Below are positions 7,317 to 11,683 of a stretch of 11,683 nucleotides of DNA, piece by piece. The notes below the pieces were generated by a model, which worked only from the letters and a program-made list of their open reading frames with translations, had not been told where the DNA came from and ran no database searches. The translations under genes and the position numbers were made by a program. Each line of letters starts with the position of its first letter. The first letter of the stretch is position 1. Source of the DNA: CAZIFG01 sp964539135 (GTDB lineage: Bacteria; Margulisbacteria; Marinamargulisbacteria; GCA-2716485; CAZIFG01); contig CAZIFG010000032.1 of assembly GCA_964539135.1 (NCBI GenBank), forward strand, positions 1 through 11,683. The letters run 5' to 3'.

Positions 7317-7862
7317 ATGTCCGTACCTGTTATTTATATGGATTCTGTGGATTCAACCAATACGGAGGCCAAGCGTTTGATTCATGATCATCAGATTTCA
7401 AGCTCCGGTCAGGGCTGTGTTCTTGTTGCTGACACTCAAACACAAGGTCGTGGTAGAGGTGTGAATCATTGGCATTCTGAATTAGGGGGGCTTTATTATA
7501 CGTTTGTTCAGGCACCTTTGCATATTGCAGTTGCTGAAATTCCTTTTTTGAGTCGGTTGGTTGGGGAAAAAGTTCAACAGGTTATTTTTTCTTTGACAGG
7601 GGTGTTGCCTTTGGTTGAATGGCCGAATGATCTTATTTTGGATGATCGTAAGGTGGGCGGGATTTTGATTGAAACCGTCTCTCACTCTGGTTCGGAGTTG
7701 CCTCGTTTTGTGATTGTTGGGATTGGTATTAATTTGAATCAAGAAATGTTTCCTCAGGCATTGGCACCTATTGCAATCTCTCTTCGACAATTTACAGGAA
7801 AGACGTATAATAAGCAGGATTTTATTGATCGATTAACCAAGGAGTTACAGACGTGTTTATAA
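7317..7862 (+). CDS. birA: Biotin--[biotin carboxyl-carrier protein] ligase, minimal (no DNA-binding domain)
   Basis: The enzyme makes biotinyl-AMP from biotin and ATP and transfers biotin to the lysine of carrier proteins such as AccB. The 181-residue product contains only the catalytic core: STNTEA at 13-18, GRGR at 44-47 (biotin/ATP loop), WPND at 102-105, the catalytic lysine Lys112 in DRKVGGIL and GIGIN at 135-139. The N-terminal helix-turn-helix of E. coli-type BirA is absent, so it should not repress bio genes. The small C-terminal domain is also largely missing. Two positions differ from common sequences: the residues after GRGR read GVNHW rather than the usual RGRxW type, and Glu101 replaces the usual Lys before WPND. 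A good AAGGAG precedes the ATG. The gene overlaps aroH by 10 bp and heads the operon. Confidence 0.9.
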   Translation: MSVPVIYMDSVDSTNTEAKRLIHDHQISSSGQGCVLVADTQTQGRGRGVNHWHSELGGLYYTFVQAPLHIAVAEIPFLSRLVGEKVQQVIFSLTGVLPLVEWPNDLILDDRKVGGILIETVSHSGSELPRFVIVGIGINLNQEMFPQALAPIAISLRQFTGKTYNKQDFIDRLTKELQTCL

Positions 7863-8218
7863 GAGGTGTTCGAGGTGCGATTACAGTTCAAGAAAATTCA
7901 AAAGACGCGATTGTGTCTGCCACGAAAGACTTGTTATTGGCTTTAATTCAACAAAATGACCTCCATGTTCCGGATTTAGCGTCTATCTTTTTTTCGGTTA
8001 CAGAAGACTTAACCGCAGCTTTTCCTGCGCTTGCTGCACGTGAATTGGGACTTAAAGATACGCCCCTCTTATGTTTGACAGAAATTCCGGTTCCGGGGAG
8101 CTTGCCGTTTTGTATTCGGGTTTTAATTCATGTGAATACACCTAAACTCCAATCGGAAATGGTGCCTGTTTATTTGAAAGAAGCGATTTCACTTCGACCT
8201 GATGTGGTTGAAAAGTAG
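7853..8218 (+). CDS. aroH: Chorismate mutase, AroH (monofunctional, trimeric) type
   Basis: The enzyme rearranges chorismate to prephenate, the branch point to Phe and Tyr. The 121-residue product is close to B. subtilis AroH (127). It keeps the active-site set in the right order and spacing: Arg7 in FIRGVRGAITV, Arg63 in AARELG, Cys74 and Glu77 in CLTEI, Arg89 in FCIRVLIHV and Tyr107 in VYLKEAISLRPD. The start is GTG at 7853, inside the end of birA, with AAGGAG at the right distance upstream, so it overlaps birA by 10 bp. tyrA follows after 12 bp. Prephenate would pass directly to the next gene's product. This fold is unrelated to the AroQ helical mutases more usual in Proteobacteria. Confidence 0.95.
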   Translation: MFIRGVRGAITVQENSKDAIVSATKDLLLALIQQNDLHVPDLASIFFSVTEDLTAAFPALAARELGLKDTPLLCLTEIPVPGSLPFCIRVLIHVNTPKLQSEMVPVYLKEAISLRPDVVEK

Positions 8219-8230
8219 GGTAGATACAGT

Positions 8231-9064
8231 ATGTACGCATCTATTGGTATTGTTGGATTGGGGCTTATGGGAGGATCTCTTGCGAAACTCATTCGTCAGC
8301 ATTTTCCGCTGATTCAGTTGGTGGGTTTGGATGTGAATGAAGCGGCTGTGACAGCCGCAAAGCTTTCAGGTCTTTTTAACGGCGTAAGTTCGGATATTTC
8401 GTATTGGCCTGGTGTGGTGGATTTGGTTTTTGTTGCGACTCCAATGGATTCTGTTTTACCGACGATTCAACGGGTGTCCCAGCATCTTAAAGAAGCCTGT
8501 GTGATTACAGATATTGCCAGCGTCAAGGGCTCCATTTTACAGGGGGTGGAGCGGTTTCGTTTACCACATACACATACTTTTATTGGGGGGCATCCCATTG
8601 CAGGAACGGAGTATACTGGCTTTCAGTATTCTTCTGCGGATATTTTGCAAGAAGCGCCCTATGTTTTAGTCCCTACACGTGGGGATGCTTATCTTTTTTT
8701 TGCGGCCTTTTTAAAAGGGTTGGGGTTTAAGGTCATTGAAATGTCCGCTGAAATGCATGACTTAGAGTTGGCACGCATTTCTCACTTGCCTTATGTCGTG
8801 GCTCAGCTGTTAATGCAGGTGCTGATGAAGGCGGGAACTGACTTGTCTTTGGTGGGGCCTAGCTTTTGTAGTGCAACCCGTGTGGCGGCTTCGGACCCTC
8901 GTTGGGGGGAGGCGATTTGTCGGCTTAATAAGTCTGCCGTTTTGAGTAGCTTGAGAGAGTTTCGTACCGTTTTAGATCGATTGGAAATGTTGATTAATGC
9001 AGATCAAAAAGAGATGCTGGTGACGCAATTTAAACAGGCTCAAGACGTTCGGCGTTCTTTATAG
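8231..9064 (+). CDS. tyrA: Prephenate (or arogenate) dehydrogenase
   Basis: The enzyme oxidatively decarboxylates prephenate to 4-hydroxyphenylpyruvate, or arogenate to tyrosine, using NAD(P)+. The 277-residue product has an N-terminal Rossmann fold with GLGLMGGS at 9-16 and Asp34 at the end of the second strand, which favours NAD+. It also has TDIASVKG at 93-100, GGHPIAGTE at 119-127 with the likely catalytic His121, and HDLELARISHLPY at 176-188. It lacks both a fused chorismate mutase and a C-terminal ACT domain, so direct feedback by tyrosine through ACT is not expected. It follows aroH by 12 bp, with only a weak AGGG upstream of the ATG. The substrate (prephenate or arogenate) cannot be settled by eye. 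Confidence 0.93.
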   Translation: MYASIGIVGLGLMGGSLAKLIRQHFPLIQLVGLDVNEAAVTAAKLSGLFNGVSSDISYWPGVVDLVFVATPMDSVLPTIQRVSQHLKEACVITDIASVKGSILQGVERFRLPHTHTFIGGHPIAGTEYTGFQYSSADILQEAPYVLVPTRGDAYLFFAAFLKGLGFKVIEMSAEMHDLELARISHLPYVVAQLLMQVLMKAGTDLSLVGPSFCSATRVAASDPRWGEAICRLNKSAVLSSLREFRTVLDRLEMLINADQKEMLVTQFKQAQDVRRSL

Positions 9065-9065
9065 C

Positions 9066-9101
9066 AGCGGATCCAAACGTAGGCGTTTCGCAACAGCCGC
9101 T
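9066..9101. repeat. Solo copy of the MITE end between convergent tyrA and bioD, with hairpin potential
   Basis: Positions 9070-9100 match the right end of the MITE (6631-6661) at 26 of 31 bases, including the shared block GATCCAAACGTAGG. The GTTGCGAAA core on the minus strand is closer to the MITE left end. It can fold: AGCGG (9066-9070) with CCGCT (9097-9101), and inside it AAACG with CGTTT around a 4-nt loop. It fills almost the whole 36-bp gap between the two stop codons and may serve as a bidirectional terminator, although no T tract is present. Confidence 0.65.
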
Positions 9102-9805
9102 TATAATCGACCTTGTTGGGTTAACTTTAGGACTATTTTGTCGCCAATGGGCTTGAAATTTTCAATTTGTGTGTGGATTTGATTGTTAAAGGGCAAGGAT
9201 TCTACTATAAAGCCGCTGAGTGTTTTTTTGAGGGTTTCGATGTTGTTTTTTTGAATATCTTCAGGCGTTTCCAGTGTGTTTGCTGGATGTGTTACGATGA
9301 TAGTCCCGCATGAAATGCCTCTGTTAAATAAGGTTTCAACGTGTGTAAAGGTATGATTTAACATGCCCAATTTATTGGGAACGACTAAAATCGTTGTTAA
9401 GTCTAAATGTTTGACAATTTCTGCCATTAAGGTCATATCGTTCAGTGGGACTAGAATGCCGCCTGATCCTTCACAGAGTACAATCTTGAATTTTTTTTTG
9501 AGGCTTTCATAGCTTTTAATAATTTTTGCTGCAGAAATGGATACGCCTGCTTTTATGGCGGCATAATGTGGTGAAGCGGGATATTCCAATATGTAGGGGC
9601 ACATATCCGGGATTAACGCTTTTAGGCTGGGGGTATCAGGGGTGTAATATTCTAAATGTGCTAAAATGTCTTCTGGAACGGAGGCGCCTGATTGTACCCA
9701 TTTTTGCGTGATGACGTCTTTTTTTAGGGTTGTGAAATAGTGAGCGAGAAGGCCTGTTACTAGGGTTTTTCCCACTTCAGTGTCTGTCCCTGCTATAAAG
9801 ATCAT
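9101..9805 (-). CDS. bioD: Dethiobiotin synthetase
   Basis: The enzyme closes the ureido ring of biotin from 7,8-diaminopelargonate, CO2 and ATP. The 234-residue product has the P-loop GTDTEVGKT at 6-14, the substrate/ATP lysine Lys35 in QKWVQSG, YPASPHYAA near 75-83, CEGSGGILVPLND at 111-123 and PNKLGMLNHT near 143-152. The common form of the second motif is KPxQ(S/T)G; here Trp replaces Pro, which is unusual but keeps the lysine. The ATG overlaps the bioC stop as ATGA, so the two are coupled in one transcript. The genes bioA, bioF and bioB are not in the window. It converges with tyrA. Confidence 0.93.
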   Translation of the reverse strand: MIFIAGTDTEVGKTLVTGLLAHYFTTLKKDVITQKWVQSGASVPEDILAHLEYYTPDTPSLKALIPDMCPYILEYPASPHYAAIKAGVSISAAKIIKSYESLKKKFKIVLCEGSGGILVPLNDMTLMAEIVKHLDLTTILVVPNKLGMLNHTFTHVETLFNRGISCGTIIVTHPANTLETPEDIQKNNIETLKKTLSGFIVESLPFNNQIHTQIENFKPIGDKIVLKLTQQGRL

Positions 9806-10533
9806 GATAAGGTACTCATTATTAGTGTTTCATAGGTTACACTGACTTGTCCAAATTTGTCTATGAACCATTTTTCGAGTTGATTGATGTCGGATTTTAC
9901 CCATATTTTCTTTGTTTTTTGAGATCCTCTTGTCCCTGTTTTTTTTATTTCGGATAAGAGATCTTCTATCCGGTTATATCTTTTTATGATCTTTTTTTGA
10001 TGTAGTTTTGTTCCAGGTGACTTTATTTTCTTAAGTGTTTCTATGTTTGGAAATTGGTTGGCGGTAATATCAAAGGGGTATTTGAAAATGGTAGATAACC
10101 CTTCTTGTAGTTCTTGGTAGGTCTTGTTTCCAAATAGTTGAATATGAAAATGGCCCGTTTGTGGGGTTTTAAGGGATTCAATAGTGGGCCAGATGCGTTC
10201 AAAATTGGAGACCCATTGTAGACTGGCGTTCGAAATTATTAAATCAAATGGACCGATTAAAGATAGCCTTTCTATATCCATTTCTTGAAATTGGAGATTT
10301 TTTTGTGACGGGAATTTTTTCGTGGCATATTTAATGCGTTCGTGGCTTTTATCAATGCCGATGACACGTGCTTCTGGAAATAAAAGGGCTAATTTTTGAG
10401 TCATTTCTCCGGTTGCACAGCCGAGATCTAGTATGGATGAGGGGGCAATGGACTTTAAGGATAAGAGATCTAAAATGTCATCGTATAATTTTTTTTGAAT
10501 GGAAGCATATTGAAAGTAGAGGGATTCCGGCAT
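9802..10533 (-). CDS. bioC: Malonyl-ACP O-methyltransferase (BioC)
   Basis: This SAM-dependent enzyme methylates malonyl-ACP so that the fatty-acid machinery can build the pimeloyl chain of biotin. The 243-residue product is the usual length. The SAM-binding motif I is ILDLGCATGEMT at 34-45, the acidic end of the next strand is GIDKSHERI, and motif IV is FDLIISNASLQWV, whose NASLQW form is typical of BioC. The C-terminal half is Lys/Ile-rich and diverged. bioC and bioD as neighbours support the call over a general methyltransferase. No clear Shine-Dalgarno sequence precedes the ATG. The gene begins 15 bp after the tRNA-Val 3' end with no terminator between, so the tRNA promoter may drive it. 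No pimeloyl-ACP esterase (bioH/bioG) is seen. Confidence 0.88.
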   Translation of the reverse strand: MPESLYFQYASIQKKLYDDILDLLSLKSIAPSSILDLGCATGEMTQKLALLFPEARVIGIDKSHERIKYATKKFPSQKNLQFQEMDIERLSLIGPFDLIISNASLQWVSNFERIWPTIESLKTPQTGHFHIQLFGNKTYQELQEGLSTIFKYPFDITANQFPNIETLKKIKSPGTKLHQKKIIKRYNRIEDLLSEIKKTGTRGSQKTKKIWVKSDINQLEKWFIDKFGQVSVTYETLIMSTLS

Positions 10534-10548
10534 AAAGACACTTTATAG

Positions 10549-10624
10549 TGGTGGGCGGTACTGGGCTCGAACCAGTGGCCTACGGCTTGTAAGGCCGGTG
10601 CTCTACCAACTGAGCTAACCGCCC
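10549..10624 (-). tRNA. tRNA-Val, anticodon UAC
   Basis: The minus strand folds as a full 76-nt tRNA with encoded CCA (10551-10549). The acceptor stem GGGCGGT/ACCGCCC is perfect. The D arm is GCTC...GAGC, the anticodon loop CTTACAA with UAC at 10591-10589, the variable loop AGGCC, and the T arm ACTGG-TTCGAGC-CCAGT. The outermost anticodon-stem pair (27-43) is a C-U mismatch, leaving four good pairs. UAC reads GUA and probably GUN valine codons. Confidence 0.97.
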
Positions 10625-10662
10625 TAGATTCTCTAGGCTCGCTTTGGTATGGCGAGGGGGTT

Positions 10663-10691
10663 ATTTTATCAGTTTTTTTTATTCGAGGCAA
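10663..10691 (-). promoter_or_regulatory. Sigma-70-type promoter for tRNA-Val (and possibly bioCD)
   Basis: On the minus strand TTGCCT (10691-10686) and TAAAAT (10668-10663) are 17 bp apart, followed by a C-rich stretch (CCCCCTCGCC) near the start point, as in stable-RNA promoters subject to stringent control. Transcription would begin near 10656, about 32 nt before the mature tRNA. The -35 box lies in a copy of the end sequence of the neighbouring palindromic element. Confidence 0.65.
10681..10691 (+). repeat. Extra direct copy of the palindromic element end
   Basis: ATTCGAGGCAA here is repeated exactly at 10716-10726, 35 bp away, inside the left arm of the element at 10705-10868. It carries the -35 box of the tRNA promoter. 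Confidence 0.55.
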
Positions 10692-10880
10692 TTAGTCTTT
10701 CACTAAGTATTGAATATTCGAGGCAAAAACAGAGCCACTCAGGCGTTCATCAGAAGTGGTCGCTCCTGTTCTGCGAACAGGGATCTTCGCTTCTTCAACA
10801 ATCCAGCTGTTCCGCGATCTTGATGCTCGCCGGTTCTGATATTTTTTAGCCTCGAATATTAAATGCTTCAGGCTGACCAT
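10692..10880 (-). CDS. Doubtful small basic ORF spanning the palindromic element
   Basis: A frame from an ATG at 10880 gives about 62 residues. It is rich in Arg, Lys and Ser (for example QNRRASRSRNSWIVEE, then VRRTGATTSDERLSGS) and runs through the whole palindromic element. There is no homologue I can name. An A-rich stretch with GG lies very near the ATG, which is a poor ribosome-binding site. The frame could be a chance opening of the repeat or a small protein carried by it. Confidence 0.25.
   Translation of the reverse strand: MVSLKHLIFEAKKYQNRRASRSRNSWIVEEAKIPVRRTGATTSDERLSGSVFASNIQYLVKD
10705..10868. repeat. 164-bp nested palindromic element, possibly a MITE or structured RNA
   Basis: The outer arms AAGTATTGAATATTCGAGGC (10705-10724) and its partner at 10849-10868 match at 18 of 20 as inverted repeats. 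Inside are a second inverted pair ATCAGAA/TTCTGAT (10749-10755 and 10834-10840) and a perfect hairpin CCTGTTC-TGC-GAACAGG (10765-10781). The centre is clearly richer in G and C than the flanks. No clear target duplication is visible. It lies between the truncated phosphatase gene and the tRNA promoter. It could be a mobile palindromic element or a folded RNA; I matched it to no known RNA family. Confidence 0.55.
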
Positions 10881-10906
10881 TGCCTTTTTTAGATTTTGCA
10901 AGACGT

Positions 10907-11683
10907 TTATTTTTTTACGGGTAAATTAGATTGGCGCTCAATCATAATGAATGTCATGTCATCAACATGCTTATTGAGGGGGTTTCTAAATTCCTCCCAG
11001 TGCTCAAGTAATGATTGCGTAAATGTAAGTGAGGTGTATGTGGTATTTGCGTAATTTTTGAGCACATTTTGAATTCGTTCGTTTCCAAATTCTTCAGACT
11101 CACTATTTTTAGCTTCATTTAATCCATCTGTAAATAAGACAAGAATATCTTTATCTTTCAGTTGAATGACCTCTTCTTCATATTCATCGTTTTTTGACAT
11201 GCCTAGTGGGGGTCCTCCTGTTTTCAATGATTTGAACAGATCATTAGAATAATGTAAACCTTGTTCATGGCCTGCGTTGCAATATGTAAAAGTATTTTTT
11301 TGGGGGTCTAATATCCCATATATAACAGGGAGATATTTCTCATATAATGAGCTGTCATATAAAATTTGATTGAGTTCTGACAGTGTTTTTTTAGGGGTGT
11401 TTTTTGGATTTATGTATTGCTCTGATAGTGTTTTAAAATTAGATACTATCAGCGCTGCGGCAACTCCTTTTCCTACAGCATCTGCGAGAATAATCCCAAT
11501 ACGGCCATCTGAAAATGGCACAAAAGAATAAAAATCGCCCCCGAGATCTCGTGCCGGTTGAAATTCAGCTTCGAAATGATAATTTGTGACTTTAGGCGTT
11601 TTTTTAGGTAACAAACGCAGTTGTACCGATATACTGCCCCCAGTTAAGAAAGGTTGAAAAGTAAGAGAGTCCAAGTGGTAGAA
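10907..11683 (-). CDS. SpoIIE/RsbU-type PP2C serine phosphatase, 5'-truncated
   Basis: The domain is a manganese-dependent phosphatase that dephosphorylates an anti-sigma-factor antagonist (STAS protein) in partner-switching stress or morphology signalling. Key residues, numbered from the in-frame TTG at 11674: LLPK near 21-24 (start of the domain), Asp47 in RDLGGDFYSF, Asp65 in LADAVGKG, the NAGHEQGL motif near 133-140, GGPPLGM near 153-159, Asp183 in LFTDGLNEA and the Asp pair 238-239 in HVDDMTF. The phosphatase domain is nearly complete, but the frame runs off the window edge. The codons before SVQLRLLPK come from the 53-bp end repeat, and the only possible start there is TTG. The usual N-terminal sensor, HAMP, GAF, PAS or receiver part is therefore missing, either cut off by the window or lost through an insertion. 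Confidence 0.88.
   Translation of the reverse strand, partial: FYHLDSLTFQPFLTGGSISVQLRLLPKKTPKVTNYHFEAEFQPARDLGGDFYSFVPFSDGRIGIILADAVGKGVAAALIVSNFKTLSEQYINPKNTPKKTLSELNQILYDSSLYEKYLPVIYGILDPQKNTFTYCNAGHEQGLHYSNDLFKSLKTGGPPLGMSKNDEYEEEVIQLKDKDILVLFTDGLNEAKNSESEEFGNERIQNVLKNYANTTYTSLTFTQSLLEHWEEFRNPLNKHVDDMTFIMIERQSNLPVKK
11630..11682. repeat. 53-bp terminal inverted repeat, right copy
   Basis: This is the exact reverse complement of positions 1-53. It reads directly into the phosphatase frame with no stop, in the same reading frame as the left copy reads into the barrel protein gene. One further base lies beyond it at the window end. Confidence 0.9.

Noticed and set aside
7482..7790. Minus-strand 102-residue ORF inside birA
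   Set aside because: It lies antisense to the conserved birA motifs and has skewed, implausible composition.
10539..10550. CACTTTATAGTG as a terminator or promoter between tRNA-Val and bioC
   Set aside because: The stem is only 4 bp, there is no T tract, and the TATAAA box lacks any -35 in the tRNA sequence.
10649..10849. Plus-strand 66-residue ORF across the palindromic element
   Set aside because: No ribosome-binding site, starts within the tRNA leader region, and composition looks like a chance frame through the repeat.
10705..10868. SRP (4.5S) RNA, integron attC site or other known structured RNA
   Set aside because: The conserved SRP loop motifs (GGTCAGG, GGAAGCAGCC) are absent, and no proper R'/R'' core site pair of an attC site was found.
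1..11683. The whole window as one large transposon with 53-bp terminal inverted repeats
   Set aside because: There is no transposase, the contents are core metabolic genes and a tRNA, and the repeats cut two genes rather than flanking complete ones.

Overview
The window looks like a metagenomic or draft contig from an A+T-rich Gram-negative bacterium. An outer-membrane beta-barrel protein points to a diderm. The amino-acid and cofactor genes point to a metabolically fairly independent cell. The chorismate mutase is of the small AroH (Bacillus/cyanobacterial) trimeric type, which is uncommon in Proteobacteria, so a lineage such as Margulisbacteria or another cyanobacteria-related or candidate phylum is possible. 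That placement is a guess. No rRNA, CRISPR array, phage gene or transposase gene is visible.

Layout. (1) Positions 1-53 and 11630-11682 are a perfect 53-bp inverted repeat. Each copy cuts into a gene: a beta-barrel protein gene on the left and a SpoIIE/RsbU-type phosphatase gene on the right. The simplest reading is that both window ends lie in copies of one mobile or repeated element. (2) A plus-strand DODA-type dioxygenase gene follows a strong hairpin terminator and converges on a minus-strand block. (3) That block (6493 down to 1935) is a tightly packed operon: class I aminotransferase, an unrecognised 313-residue protein, IscS/NifS-type cysteine desulfurase, then malic enzyme. Junctions are a stop-start abutment and an ATGA overlap, and the malic enzyme has its own good promoter overlapping the desulfurase stop codon. 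(4) The intergenic region 6494-6776 holds a 137-bp MITE-like element with 19-bp inverted ends and a 5-bp direct repeat (CTTTT), plus a short palindrome made of the same end sequence. (5) A small unrecognised gene (6777-7208) diverges from a plus-strand operon birA-aroH-tyrA (biotin ligase, chorismate mutase, prephenate dehydrogenase). (6) A solo copy of the MITE end sits between the convergent tyrA and bioD. (7) A minus-strand unit runs tRNA-Val(UAC), bioC, bioD. The tRNA promoter is a good sigma-70 match and only 15 bp separate the tRNA from bioC. (8) Positions 10705-10868 hold a nested palindromic element of unusual composition, followed by the truncated phosphatase gene.

Functional themes: aromatic amino-acid synthesis (aroH and tyrA, with the aminotransferase as a possible final transaminase), biotin synthesis and use (bioC, bioD, birA), Fe-S/sulfur transfer (iscS, which would also supply biotin synthase) and malate-pyruvate conversion. 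I saw no clear new defence or mobile system. The most unusual parts are the three families of short inverted-repeat elements and the two unrecognised genes.
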